NCBI GenBank assembly: GCA_951813555.1 | Contig: OX638344.1 | Coordinates: 1,302,001 to 1,366,000 of the forward strand | Length of the DNA stretch: 64,000 bases | DNA from: an uncultured Acidimicrobiales bacterium | Lineage (GTDB): Bacteria; Actinomycetota; Acidimicrobiia; Acidimicrobiales; Bin134 | Direction: 5' to 3' | In this document: in pieces, positions 1 to 8,956 of the stretch | Position numbering within the stretch: the first letter of the stretch is position 1 | How the letters are laid out: each line of letters opens with the position of its first letter | Made by a program: the position numbers and the translations under genes | The notes under the pieces: model-generated | What the model was told of the DNA's origin: nothing | The model's input: only the letters and a program-made list of their open reading frames with translations | Database searches by the model: none

Positions 1-715
1 TGACCGGGATGCGCTGGGAGGCGGCGTTCAGCTTCTCCAGCGCCCGGGCCAAGGGCTCGCCGTCGCCGATCAGCCGGGCTGCGGATGCGTCGGCTTGGTA
101 CTCCCGGGTGCGGCTGATGGCCATTTGGATCAGGCTGGCGGCAATGGGGGCCAAGATGGCGGCGATCAACACGCCGACAAGGTCCCCAATGCCCCGATCG
201 CGGCCCCGGCCGCCGAAGAAGATCATGCCCCACACCGCGATGCGGGAGGCGAAGGTGATGGCCATGGCGATGGCCGCGGCCACCGATCCGATGAGGATAT
301 CCCGATTGCGGATGTGGGCCAGTTCATGGGCCAACACGCCTCGGATCTCATCCCAGGTCAAGTGGTTGATGAGCCCCTCGGTGATGGCCACCGCGGCGTG
401 CTTGGGGTTGCGTCCGGTGGCGAAGGCGTTGGGCTGGGGGTTGGGGCTCACGTACAGCTTGGGCATCGGCATCTGGGCCTTGGAGGTGAGCTCTTCCATG
501 ATGGCGTGGTACTGAGGAAGCTGTTCTGGTGTGACCGGCACCGCCCGGGCCGAGGCGATGGCCAGCTTGTCGCTGAACCAGTAGGACCCGCCCACCACGA
601 TCACCGCGAGGACGATGCCGATGGCCAGCCCACCACTGCCGCCCAGCAGCCCACCGACAGCCACGAACAGCGCCGCCATCAGCACCAGCAGGAGGATTGT
701 CTTGATCGTGTTCAT
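1..715 (-). CDS. htpX: M48 family membrane metalloprotease HtpX (3' end outside window)
   Basis: Membrane-bound zinc protease of the HtpX family, which degrades misfolded membrane proteins. The 238 visible residues start with MNTIKTILLL at ATG 713-715. Two hydrophobic segments lie at about residues 5-21 and 28-45. The zinc motif HELAH follows at about 130-134 in the context GVLAHELAHIRNRD, and further hydrophobic segments and the second half of the catalytic domain (REYQADASAARL) come after it. The C-terminus runs off the left edge of the window. The gene is separate from the ABC operon upstream, with about 110 bases between them. Family assignment is firm. Confidence 0.93.
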   Translation of the reverse strand, partial: MNTIKTILLLVLMAALFVAVGGLLGGSGGLAIGIVLAVIVVGGSYWFSDKLAIASARAVPVTPEQLPQYHAIMEELTSKAQMPMPKLYVSPNPQPNAFATGRNPKHAAVAITEGLINHLTWDEIRGVLAHELAHIRNRDILIGSVAAAIAMAITFASRIAVWGMIFFGGRGRDRGIGDLVGVLIAAILAPIAASLIQMAISRTREYQADASAARLIGDGEPLARALEKLNAASQRIPV

Positions 716-825
716 GCCCAGGGTCACTCCCTTTCGATCTGTTAGCAGGTTATCGGAGCGCAGCGAGCATGCGGCAATGACTGGTTGGACACGGACCGCG
801 GCACGATCTTGGCGAGACTGCTCCG

Positions 826-1743
826 CTAGTAGTCGGGTTCTCGCAGCTCGGCGTAGCCAGCTTCGGCTTCCAGAGATCGGCGTCGCCAAAGCCCGCCCAA
901 CCACACGGCGAAGATTGTGATCACGAAGGGGATCATCAGCACGAACTCGCGCGGAACTCGCTCCGTGATGTTGATCTGCGATTGGATGCCGATGGCGTCG
1001 GCGAAACCGAAGAACAACCCGGCAAAGGCCGCGCCGATGGGGTGCCACGCCCCAAAGATGACCGCTACAAATGCGATGAATCCCCGCCCGTTGGTCATGT
1101 TCTCGGTGAAGTTCCGCAGTGCTCCTACTGACAGCTCTGCCCCGCCCAGTGCGCACAGCGCTCCGGCAATGAGCAACGCCTGAAGCCGGACGATCGACGG
1201 ATTCACGCCCACGGATCGGGCTGAGAAGGGGTACTCGCCCACTGCGGCCAGTCGCAATCCGAAACGGCTGCGCCGCAGTGCAAACCAGGCGGCCAGCACG
1301 ATCAGCGGCGTGATCCAAACGAGGATCGACAGTTCCGAGATGATGACCCCTGGCCCCGAGGTGATCCCGCGCACCGGTCGGGGCAGCACCACGTCGGTGA
1401 AAATGGAGCCGCGCTTGTCGAAGATGGCGCCGAGGGCGAAGGCGGTGCCGCCCAGGCCGATGGAAGTGAGCCCCAGCCCGGCGATGATGACGTTGGCGCC
1501 GAGGGGGCCTATTACCCACCAGTACAACGCCGAAAGGATCATGCAGACGCCCACGGCGGCCAGAATCCCAAGTTCCACCGATCCCGTGGCATCGCCGACG
1601 GCCACCGTCGTGAATGCACCAGCGATCATCAACCCTTCGAGCCCCAGATGGAAGATCCCGGCCCGGAAGGCGAAGACGCCTGCGGTTGCCACCAGTACCA
1701 GGGGGGCGGCCGAGCGAAGCGTGGTGGCGAGAATCTGCTCCAT
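826..1743 (-). CDS. ABC transporter permease, BMP/nucleoside-type importer (second permease)
   Basis: Inner-membrane permease (305 aa) of the branched-chain/simple-sugar superfamily (BPD_transp_2), like NupQ/YufQ of nucleoside importers. It starts MEQILATTLRSAAPL. The reading frame stays open further upstream, but that stretch is antiparallel-free shadow of the first permease. The ATG at 1741-1743 overlaps the stop of the preceding permease as TAATG, which fixes the start. Multiple hydrophobic helices and the family motif FRAGIFHLGLEGLMIAGAF near the N-terminus are visible. It is the last gene of a four-gene importer operon. Substrate is unknown; purine nucleosides are typical for the family. 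Confidence 0.88.
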   Translation of the reverse strand: MEQILATTLRSAAPLVLVATAGVFAFRAGIFHLGLEGLMIAGAFTTVAVGDATGSVELGILAAVGVCMILSALYWWVIGPLGANVIIAGLGLTSIGLGGTAFALGAIFDKRGSIFTDVVLPRPVRGITSGPGVIISELSILVWITPLIVLAAWFALRRSRFGLRLAAVGEYPFSARSVGVNPSIVRLQALLIAGALCALGGAELSVGALRNFTENMTNGRGFIAFVAVIFGAWHPIGAAFAGLFFGFADAIGIQSQINITERVPREFVLMIPFVITIFAVWLGGLWRRRSLEAEAGYAELREPDY

Positions 1744-2786
1744 TAACTCGCCATTGCCTTCGCTCCTGGGCCCGTTCGCCGCCACACCGCTTGGAATTTG
1801 ATGGTGACCAAGAACGCCACCATGCCGTGCAGCAGCACCAGGGCGGGCGGTGGAAGGTCGGTCACGATCGGCAAGAACAAGATGGCCGACTGCAAGCCGC
1901 CGAACAAGACGGCGGCCACCACGGTGCCTCCAACGGTCAGCAGGCCGACGAGTGCCACGACAACGGCGGTGAATCCCACTTCGGGGGAGAATCCCGTGAC
2001 CAGGCGGGCGCCGGGGCCATACAGCTCCACCGCCCCGGCGAGACCGGCTAGCGCCCCGGACAGGGCGAAGGTGGCTAGGCCGACGCGCCCTGCGTTGATG
2101 CCCTGCCAGCGGGCCATGGTGGGGTTCCGGCCCACCAGGGTCATGGCCAGGCCGAACCGGGTGCGCTCCAGCAACAGCCACACCAGCACGGCCACGCCGC
2201 CGACGAGCAGCAGCACGGTGGTCGACACCCCGGAGCCGTCGGTGATGCGGAACGAATCGGGGATACGCTCGCTGGCCGCAGTCTGGCCCGTGCCCGACGG
2301 GTTTCGCATCGGTCCGGCGGTCAGGTACTGGAGCACCAGCGCGCCGATGAAGCTCATCATCAGCGTGGTCAGCACCTCGTCGGTGCCGAAGCGCACCCGC
2401 AGGTAGCCGGGGAGCAGCGACCAGGCCGTCCCGGCGCCGATGGCGGCGAGCGTTCCGCACAGGATCACCAGAGGGGCCGGACCTTCGCGCCACCCCAGCG
2501 ACACGGCCAGGGCGCAACAGGCACCCATGTAGAACTGGCCCTGGCCGCCGATGTTGAAGAATCCAGCTCGGAAGCCGATCACCACTCCCAGGCCTATCAA
2601 CAGCAATGGAATCGCCCAGCGGATCGTCGAAGTAGAAGCCCCTGTGGCGGTGACGGCGCCTTGGATGATACCGGAGAACACATCGCCCACGCGGTAGCCG
2701 CTGACCCACAGGATGAGAACCGTCAAAAGGAGGGAGAACACCACCAGCACCGCGGTGGAAGCCACCCGTTGCAGACCGCCGGTCAC
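1743..2786 (-). CDS. ABC transporter permease, BMP/nucleoside-type importer (first permease)
   Basis: Inner-membrane permease (347 aa) of the same superfamily, like NupP/YufP. It has about nine hydrophobic segments and the conserved stretch GFRAGFFNIGGQGQFYMGA at about residues 71-89. The start is GTG at 2784-2786, overlapping the ATPase stop as GTGA, so translation is coupled. It forms a heterodimeric membrane channel with the permease encoded just downstream, as is usual when two different permeases sit together in BMP-type operons. Confidence 0.88.
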   Translation of the reverse strand: MTGGLQRVASTAVLVVFSLLLTVLILWVSGYRVGDVFSGIIQGAVTATGASTSTIRWAIPLLLIGLGVVIGFRAGFFNIGGQGQFYMGACCALAVSLGWREGPAPLVILCGTLAAIGAGTAWSLLPGYLRVRFGTDEVLTTLMMSFIGALVLQYLTAGPMRNPSGTGQTAASERIPDSFRITDGSGVSTTVLLLVGGVAVLVWLLLERTRFGLAMTLVGRNPTMARWQGINAGRVGLATFALSGALAGLAGAVELYGPGARLVTGFSPEVGFTAVVVALVGLLTVGGTVVAAVLFGGLQSAILFLPIVTDLPPPALVLLHGMVAFLVTIKFQAVWRRTGPGAKAMAS

Positions 2787-4336
2787 CGCAGAGCACCGGT
2801 CATTGCGTCTCCCACCGCCTGCCGGTCATAAGGCGCTTGGAATCTCGCCACGATGCGCCCGCCGTACATCACGAGGAGGCGGTCGGAAAGCTCGAACAGC
2901 TCATCGAGGTCGGAGGAAACCAACAAGACGCCCGCGCCGCCGTCGCGCAACTCCCGCAGCGATCGGCGCACGAAGTTGGTGGCAGAAAAGTCGAGGCCGC
3001 GAGTGGGCTGAGCCGCCACCAGCACCTCAAGTCCGGGGGCCAACTCCCTCGACAGGATCAGCCGCTGCACGTTTCCCCCGGAGAGGCTTTCGGCCGGCTG
3101 TCCGACGGCGTCATAGCGCACCCGCCACAGGTCCATCGCCTCAGCTGCCTGACGCTTGTACTGGCGAAGCGAGATCAACGGGAACCGCCGGCGGTGTCGT
3201 CCGATGAGGCGTAGCGCCGATTGGTTCAGCCACAAAGGGGCACTGCGACTGATCCCCTCGCTGTTTCGGTCAAAGGGCACCAGGCGCAATCCCCGCAGCC
3301 TTCTGCGAGCGGGACCAGCGCGGGTGGCGTCGACACCGCCGAGGCGCATAGAACCGTCGGCGATGGGAGCCAAGCCGGCAATTGCCGAGACCAGGCTCCG
3401 CTGCCCGTTTCCCTCCACGCCGGCGATGCCCACGATCTCTCGGGATTCGACTCGGAGGTTGATTTCGTTGAGACCGAGCTCGAAGGCCGATTCCCGGCAG
3501 GAGACCCCCACCAGCTCCAGCAGCGTATCCTGGGCTGCCTCAGCCGATGGTCCCTTGCCGATAGCGCGATCCGCACTGGATGCGGGTCCGACGATGGCGT
3601 CACTCAGCTGTGCCTCAGAAACCTCCGACATCTCGCTCGGGCCGAGGACCAGCTCACCGTCGCGCAGCACGCTCACCGACTCCGCGACAGCGGCCACTTC
3701 CCGCAGCTTGTGCAGCACGATGAGGATGGTGACCCCGTCGTCGCGAAGGCTCATCAACCGCTCGAACAACTGGTCAATGGCCGCAGGTGTAAGCAATGCC
3801 GTGGGTTCGTCCAACAGCAGAATCCGCGCATCGCCGGCCAGCGCCCGCACGATTTCCAGCGACTGGCGGGTTTCCACGGGCAGATCCCGGATTCGGGTGG
3901 CCAGCACTGTCGGGCCGCCCATTTCAGCCACATCGTCCTGCCAGCGCTGGTGGAGTTCGGACCGCCGGTAAAGCGAGCGGCCGCCCTTTCGGGCCGCGGT
4001 CAGCTCCAGAGCCTCCGCAACCGTGAAAGAGGGGGGCAGCGAGAAGTGCTGGTGAACCATAGCCAGGCCGGCGGTTTGGGCGGCGCGCACGTCACCGAGG
4101 GGAATCTTCCGACCAGCGATGCGTACTTCCCCGGTTTGCGGTGCTTGCAGACCGCCGAGCACCTTGGCCAGGGTGGTTTTGCCCGCCCCGTTCTGGCCGA
4201 CCAGCGCGTGGATCCGGCCCGGGGAAAGGTCGAGGCTGACGTCGCGCAGTGCCTGAACGGCGCCGAAGGAGACGCCGAGCGACCGGCAGCGAACCGCCGG
4301 GGTTGCGGCGGATGCCGATTCGCTCGGCGCCGTCAT
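2783..4336 (-). CDS. ABC transporter ATPase with two ABC domains (BMP/simple-sugar type)
   Basis: Cytoplasmic energising subunit of 517 aa with two ABC domains. The first has a canonical Walker A, GQNGAGKTTL, at about residue 47, and Walker B ILLLDEPTALL, but a degenerate signature (PVETRQSLEIVRAL). The second has a degenerate P-loop (GVEGNGQRSL) but an intact signature (SGGNVQRLILSREL). This asymmetry is normal for RbsA/YufO/NupO proteins. The start MTAPSES at 4336 is chosen because earlier in-frame codons lie inside the upstream binding-protein gene. It is 19 bases after the binding-protein gene and overlaps the permease by 4 bases. Confidence 0.9.
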   Translation of the reverse strand: MTAPSESASAATPAVRCRSLGVSFGAVQALRDVSLDLSPGRIHALVGQNGAGKTTLAKVLGGLQAPQTGEVRIAGRKIPLGDVRAAQTAGLAMVHQHFSLPPSFTVAEALELTAARKGGRSLYRRSELHQRWQDDVAEMGGPTVLATRIRDLPVETRQSLEIVRALAGDARILLLDEPTALLTPAAIDQLFERLMSLRDDGVTILIVLHKLREVAAVAESVSVLRDGELVLGPSEMSEVSEAQLSDAIVGPASSADRAIGKGPSAEAAQDTLLELVGVSCRESAFELGLNEINLRVESREIVGIAGVEGNGQRSLVSAIAGLAPIADGSMRLGGVDATRAGPARRRLRGLRLVPFDRNSEGISRSAPLWLNQSALRLIGRHRRRFPLISLRQYKRQAAEAMDLWRVRYDAVGQPAESLSGGNVQRLILSRELAPGLEVLVAAQPTRGLDFSATNFVRRSLRELRDGGAGVLLVSSDLDELFELSDRLLVMYGGRIVARFQAPYDRQAVGDAMTGALR

Positions 4337-4355
4337 CGATGCGAGGTTACCGGTG

Positions 4356-5471
4356 TCAGAGTTCGGGATCGAAGGGCACCTCGAGGGATCCGTCCTTGAT
4401 CTGCGAGCGTGCCTCATCGATCTCGCCGAGTGTGGTCTTGATGATTTCCACCATCTCTGCCGGGCCGTCGGAAAGGAAGTCGGGGTTGAGCACGAGGTCC
4501 ACGCCACCCTCGGCCACACCGGCGCCGATGTAGCCGGGCGTGTAGTCGTCGCTGAGGGCGTGTTCGACTTGGTCGTAGAGAACCTGCGCCCAATACAGCA
4601 GGACGCTGGCGATCACGGCGGGGCTGTTGAAATAGTTTTCCGAACCGCCGATCACATAGCCGCCCTTCTCCTCGGCGGCCTGGATGACGCCGAGGTCGGT
4701 GGCGGCCGCGTCGGTCATGATGATTTCCACGCCGCCGTCGTACAGCGCCGCGCCGAGCTCTCGACCCTTGGCGGGGTCTTCGAAGGAGTCGGCAAAGGCG
4801 GCCTCACCGGTGATGTCGGGATTCTGGGTCTGAGCTGCGGCCACGAAGGCGTTGTAGTCGGCGTTCAGTGGCGGGATCGACACGCCGCCCACGAATCCGA
4901 CCTTGCCGGTGGTGTTGAGAGCGCCAGCCAGGATCCCGGCAAGATAGGTGCCCTTGTAATAGTCGAAACCAACGGAGACGAGGTTGTCGACACCGCCCTC
5001 GAAGCCGAAGATGTGGATCCAGCGGGTGTCGGGATAGTCAGGGGCTACGGCGGTGACGGCGTCCTGCATGGGCGGGAAGGTCACCGCGATGATGTCGGTG
5101 CCCTGGTTGGCGAGGTTGCGCAGGGTGGTCTCGAAGGTCGACGGATCGGTTGCCTCGATGAAGGTGGTGTCGGCGCCGAAGTCGGCCTCTACCATCTCAA
5201 GCCCTCGCACGAGATCGTCGATCGGCCCCAGGTCACCTGCGCTCTGGTTGACCACGAGAGCCACCGAGGATGGCGCTGCGGGTTCTGGGGCGGGCGTCGG
5301 AGCGACGGTCGGCGCTTCGGTGGGTTCGGGCGCGGGTGCCTGCGTTGGCGCCTCAGATGGTGCGGGGGTGGCTTCGGGGGCCGTAGTCCCTCCGTCGTCA
5401 TCGTTTCCGCAGGCAGCGGCAACGAGGGTGAGGGCCAGCAGGATGGCCGCGAACTTGAGTCGATTACTCAT
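4356..5471 (-). CDS. BMP family substrate-binding lipoprotein
   Basis: Extracellular substrate-binding lipoprotein of 371 aa, Bmp/Med/PnrA family, first gene of the importer operon. The signal peptide is MSNRLKFAAILLALTLVAAAC, with the lipobox cysteine at residue 21, followed by a Pro/Glu/Ala/Thr-rich linker to about residue 65. The binding domain then starts with SVALVVNQSAGDLGPIDDLV and contains NQGTDIIAVTFPP and GKVGFVGG. The start at 5471 is supported by a strong ribosome site (GGGAGGAA) 7 bases upstream and by the signal peptide starting there. The ligand is not deducible; the family binds nucleosides, and some members bind other small molecules. Confidence 0.9.
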   Translation of the reverse strand: MSNRLKFAAILLALTLVAAACGNDDDGGTTAPEATPAPSEAPTQAPAPEPTEAPTVAPTPAPEPAAPSSVALVVNQSAGDLGPIDDLVRGLEMVEADFGADTTFIEATDPSTFETTLRNLANQGTDIIAVTFPPMQDAVTAVAPDYPDTRWIHIFGFEGGVDNLVSVGFDYYKGTYLAGILAGALNTTGKVGFVGGVSIPPLNADYNAFVAAAQTQNPDITGEAAFADSFEDPAKGRELGAALYDGGVEIIMTDAAATDLGVIQAAEEKGGYVIGGSENYFNSPAVIASVLLYWAQVLYDQVEHALSDDYTPGYIGAGVAEGGVDLVLNPDFLSDGPAEMVEIIKTTLGEIDEARSQIKDGSLEVPFDPEL

Positions 5472-5586
5472 CAGATTCCTCCCTGCTCGGGGCAGTGAGT
5501 TCACTATAATGCAGTTCTTCAATTAATCGAAAGTGTAGATTTTCAATTAATCAAAATCGGCTCGGTGCCCGACCGGCCAGGGTGAC
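5472..5586 (-). promoter_or_regulatory. Promoter/operator region of the BMP importer operon
   Basis: An AT-rich patch in an otherwise GC-rich region lies directly before the importer operon. The 11-mer TTCAATTAATC occurs twice (5518-5528 and 5542-5552), 24 bases apart. The second copy is embedded in a partial dyad, GATTTT at 5538-5543 and AAAATC at 5553-5558. On the minus strand, TATAGT-like sequence at about 5505-5510 could be a -10 box. The two equally oriented copies on the same DNA face suggest a regulator site, perhaps for the XRE-cupin regulator encoded upstream; that link is inference. Confidence 0.5.
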
Positions 5587-6360
5587 TCAGCAGCCCTCCC
5601 AGCGGGGTGCCCGCTTCTCGCTGAAGGCTCGAATCCCCTCCTCGCAGTCCGACGACGTCAGCACCTCCACCAGGGCGGGGAGGTTGGCCATACGGGCGTC
5701 GGCCGCGGTCATGTGGGGGGTGCGGCGCATGATCTGCTTGATGGCCCGCAGCGACAGCGGTGCGCACGCCAGCAGTTCCTCCAGCCAGCGATCCACCGCA
5801 GTGTCCAGTTCCGCTGCGGGGACGACCTCGTTCAACAGGCCCAGGGCCAGCGCCTCGGAGGCGCTGAACCGCTTGCCGGTCAAGAGCACTTCCATAGCCC
5901 ATTTGGCCGGCAACTGCCGCGCCAGTGACACGATTCCCCCGTCGAGCGGTAGGCGGCCCAACCGGGGTTCCACGAAGCCCAACACGGCATCCTCCGACGC
6001 CACTGCCAGGTCGCATCCCACCACCAACTCCAAACCGCCTCCGAGGGCATAGCCATTGACCCTGGCCAACACGGGCACGTCCAAGGAGTCGCGCAGCGGG
6101 AGGTGGCCGAAGCCGTCTCGGCGGGGACGCAGCCAGTAGTCGAGGTCTTTGGCGCCCTCGGCGCGCATGTCGTCGCCGGCGCAGAAGGAGCGCTCGCCAG
6201 CGCCGGTGAGCACCACGACCCGCACCGAGCGGTCGGCCTCGATCGCCTCCCAGGTCCGCAGGAGTTCGTCTTGGTGGGCCTCGTCGATGGCATTGAGCCG
6301 CTCGGGGCGATTGATCGTCACCCGGGCGACGTGATCGGCCACAGCTAGTTCGATGCTCAT
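5587..6360 (-). CDS. Enoyl-CoA hydratase/isomerase family protein
   Basis: Crotonase-fold enzyme of 257 aa acting on acyl-CoA thioesters. The oxyanion-hole segments FCAGDDMRAEG (about residues 58-68) and ALGGGLELVVGCDLAVA (about 107-123) are present, followed by GFVEPRLGRLPLDGG. The glutamate in GFVEPRLG lies where many hydratases carry a catalytic acid. The ATG start overlaps the stop of the CoA-transferase gene by 4 bases, so the two are co-translated. Context suggests it acts after CoA activation of an imported carboxylate. The exact reaction is unknown. Confidence 0.9.
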   Translation of the reverse strand: MSIELAVADHVARVTINRPERLNAIDEAHQDELLRTWEAIEADRSVRVVVLTGAGERSFCAGDDMRAEGAKDLDYWLRPRRDGFGHLPLRDSLDVPVLARVNGYALGGGLELVVGCDLAVASEDAVLGFVEPRLGRLPLDGGIVSLARQLPAKWAMEVLLTGKRFSASEALALGLLNEVVPAAELDTAVDRWLEELLACAPLSLRAIKQIMRRTPHMTAADARMANLPALVEVLTSSDCEEGIRAFSEKRAPRWEGC

Positions 6361-7556
6361 GCCAGTACTCCCGCGGTTATGAGCGCATCCACGCGCTCGG
6401 ATTCGATCCCGTAGTCCGCCAACACGTCGGCTGTTCCCTCGCCGAGCCGCGGCGGGGGGTGCCGCACTGAGGCTGGCGCGTCCGGCAGATGCACCGGCGA
6501 TGCCAGAGAACGCAGCGGCGCCAGAACTGGCCGGGGCACCTCCACGATCATGGGCGCGGTGTGCGGGTCTTGCAGCGCCTCTTCGAGGGTCCGCACCGGC
6601 GCGCAGAGCACATCTTGGGCCTCGAGACGCTCGATCACCTCAGCAGAGGTGAACCGCCCGATGGCCTCGGCGATCAAGGCCTGAAGACGGGGCCGGTTCA
6701 CCTCCTGCCCAGCCATGGTGGCGAAGTCGGGTTCCGCCGAGAGGTCTGGCAGGTCGAGGGCGGCGCAGATGTCGCGCAGCGGATTCGGTTTGAAGGCGCC
6801 CACCACAACGACCTCACCGTCGGCTGCGGCGAACGTGCCCACGAGGGGGAGACGGGCCCAGTTCACGATGCCCCGGCCCATCAACGAGGTCGTGGCCTCC
6901 AAGATTTGCATGGCGAGAAGGGAGTCGTAGAGCGAAACCTCGACCCTCTGGCCTTTTCCCGTGCGGGCCCGCTGAAGCAGCGCCATGAGGATTCCCTGCA
7001 CCATGTGCATACCCGCGGTGTAGTCGGCCAGCGACACCGGATAGATGGCGGTGGGGTGACCGTCGTCGGCCTTGTGCGACATCGCCCCAGTGAGGGCCTG
7101 CGCCAAGATGTCTTGGCCGCCTTTGTGGGCGTACACCCCCTGGGTGCCGAAGCCGGTGCCTTGGGCGTAGACGATGCCGGGGTTGATTCCCGACAGGCGC
7201 TCGTATCCCAGACCCAAGCGGTCCATCACGCCCGGCCGGTAGTTGTTCACCACCACATCGGCGACGGCCACCAGATCGTCGATGAGGGTCAATCCCTCGG
7301 GCACGCGGACATCAACCACCACGCTGCGCTTGTTGCGGTTCACCGCCCCGAAGGCGGGGTGCTCGGCGCCATCGGGATCGACGATGGCGTGGCGGAAGAT
7401 GTCGCCGCTGCCGGGGCGCTCGATCTTCAGTACGTCTGCCCCATGGTCGGCCAACAGCTGGGTGGCGACCGGACCCATCATTATCTGGGAGAAGTCCAGA
7501 ACCAGTATCCCGGCCAGCGGCTGAGCCGGGCTATTGTCCGCGGCCCAGCCGCTCAC
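6357..7556 (-). CDS. CaiB/BaiF family CoA-transferase (family III)
   Basis: Family III CoA-transferase of 399 aa that moves CoA between carboxylic acids. The N-terminal GILVLDFSQIMMGPVATQLLADHGADVLKIE is typical of the family. The catalytic aspartate is most likely Asp178 in SLADYTAGMHM. The start is GTG at 7554-7556, overlapping the FAD oxidoreductase stop as GTGA. Sitting between an FAD oxidoreductase and an enoyl-CoA hydratase, it probably activates the oxidised product as a CoA thioester. Donor and acceptor acids cannot be told from sequence. Confidence 0.92.
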   Translation of the reverse strand: MSGWAADNSPAQPLAGILVLDFSQIMMGPVATQLLADHGADVLKIERPGSGDIFRHAIVDPDGAEHPAFGAVNRNKRSVVVDVRVPEGLTLIDDLVAVADVVVNNYRPGVMDRLGLGYERLSGINPGIVYAQGTGFGTQGVYAHKGGQDILAQALTGAMSHKADDGHPTAIYPVSLADYTAGMHMVQGILMALLQRARTGKGQRVEVSLYDSLLAMQILEATTSLMGRGIVNWARLPLVGTFAAADGEVVVVGAFKPNPLRDICAALDLPDLSAEPDFATMAGQEVNRPRLQALIAEAIGRFTSAEVIERLEAQDVLCAPVRTLEEALQDPHTAPMIVEVPRPVLAPLRSLASPVHLPDAPASVRHPPPRLGEGTADVLADYGIESERVDALITAGVLA

Positions 7557-8953
7557 GGGGCCCCCTTTGCCGGGGGGCTGGCCGGGCGCGCCCGGGGGGA
7601 GGGGATGTCTCCCGGGTCGGCACCTTGGCGGCGCAGGCGGCGCTGCACAGACGCTACGTCCGCTTTGCGAACGGCAACGCCGGAGTCCATTGCCTCGACG
7701 GCGGCCGTGCCCGCCGCCTCGCCCATCGCCATGCAGGGAGGAATCTCCCGTGACAGCTTCTGGGCCTCGGGAGTCACCGAGTAGTGCCGCCCGGCGACCA
7801 GAAGCTGCTCCACTTTGCGCGGCAGCATTGCCCGATACGGGGTGTAGTAGCCCCGACCGCGGGCCACGCTGTCGGCAAAGTGCACCCGGTTCACCACGTC
7901 GTCCTTGGTGACGACGTACTCGCCTTCTAGAAGGCGCGACTGGCGCACTCCAATCTGGGGGGCCACATCGATCACCACGGCCTTCTCAAATCCCGGATAG
8001 TGCTCACGCACGTATTCCACGAGGCTGGCGATTCTCTTACGTCCCTCCCGGTCGGCGGAAGTCAGATCTTCCACGCTCAGCCCGTCGTAGCCGGTCATGT
8101 GCGGGCAGTTGCACCACACGACACCCGGCAGAGGCGTCTTCAACCACCATATGGCCCATGAACCACCGAGGATGCGCCGCGCCCCACGGTTTACCGCATG
8201 GCACTCGGCGGGCTGGGAGCGCTCGAAGTGTTCGGCGGCGTCGGTGTCGACGTTGCCGAGGCGAAACACCGTGGTCACCATGTAGGAGCCCTCCACGAAG
8301 GGAGCGCCCGCGGTGGCGGCCACATCGGCGTCGCCGCTGGCATCGATCACGACATCGCCGAGGAGGGCTTGGGGGCCGGTCTTGGTTTCGCAGATCACGC
8401 CGGACATGGTGTCGCCCTCCATGATCGGCGCCGAGTACCACGAGTGGAGCCGGACATCGACCCCCGCTTCCTCGACGAGATTGTTGGCCACTCGCTTCCA
8501 GCCATCGGGATCAAAGGCCACCGCGTACACGATGGACTTCTTGGGCCCCTTGGCGTAGAGGTCAAACACGCCCCATCGGGACCAGCGATTCCACATCTCG
8601 TCGCTGAGCACTCTGTCCTCGGGCGGCGGGTAGACGGCCAGCCCCAGCGCGTCCAGACGCTCCACCATCTCCTGGGCGATGCCGTGAACGGTGACCTCTT
8701 CGGCACCGTCGGCAAAATCGTCGAGCACCAGCACCATTCCTCCCGCCGCCAGGCCTCCCAAGTGGGCGTAGCGCTCCAGCAGAGTCACGCTGGCCCCTTG
8801 GCGTGCCGCCGAGACGGCCGCGGCCAAACCAGCCGGCCCGCCCCCTACCACGACCACGTCGCTTTGGGCCATCACCGGAGCAACGGCGGCCGGTCGGGTG
8901 ACTGAGGCCATCACCGGTGCTTCGACGGCTGGTTGAGTGACTGAGGCGCCCAT
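7553..8953 (-). CDS. FAD-dependent oxidoreductase (FAD_oxidored type) with repeated N-terminus
   Basis: Soluble flavoprotein of 466 aa. The dinucleotide-binding motif VVVVGGGPAGLAAAVSAARQG lies at about residues 34-54, followed by a conserved ERYAHLGGLAAGGMV. A second FAD segment, DVVIDASGDADVAATAGAPF, lies mid-protein. This resembles PF12831-type oxidoreductases of unknown substrate. Before the fold there are two copies of a 13-residue unit, ASVT(Q/R)PA..APVM, encoded by a 39-base tandem repeat. In-frame ATGs therefore occur at 8953, 8911 and 8872, and the start is uncertain. The first ATG lies 3 bases after the regulator's stop, without a clear ribosome site. Confidence 0.85.
   Translation of the reverse strand: MGASVTQPAVEAPVMASVTRPAAVAPVMAQSDVVVVGGGPAGLAAAVSAARQGASVTLLERYAHLGGLAAGGMVLVLDDFADGAEEVTVHGIAQEMVERLDALGLAVYPPPEDRVLSDEMWNRWSRWGVFDLYAKGPKKSIVYAVAFDPDGWKRVANNLVEEAGVDVRLHSWYSAPIMEGDTMSGVICETKTGPQALLGDVVIDASGDADVAATAGAPFVEGSYMVTTVFRLGNVDTDAAEHFERSQPAECHAVNRGARRILGGSWAIWWLKTPLPGVVWCNCPHMTGYDGLSVEDLTSADREGRKRIASLVEYVREHYPGFEKAVVIDVAPQIGVRQSRLLEGEYVVTKDDVVNRVHFADSVARGRGYYTPYRAMLPRKVEQLLVAGRHYSVTPEAQKLSREIPPCMAMGEAAGTAAVEAMDSGVAVRKADVASVQRRLRRQGADPGDIPSPRARPASPPAKGAP
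8868..8945. repeat. Tandem 39-base duplication at the 5' end of the FAD oxidoreductase gene
   Basis: Two adjacent 39-base units (8868-8906 and 8907-8945) match at 32 of 39 positions and stay in frame. They encode two 13-residue repeats and copy an ATG at the same place in each unit. See the FAD oxidoreductase entry for the effect on start choice. Confidence 0.9.
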
Positions 8954-8956
8954 CGT

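Noticed and set aside
9..745. Two long plus-strand open frames opposite htpX
   Set aside because: They are antisense shadows of a clear HtpX protein with HELAH and membrane segments; their products are low-complexity and have no family features.
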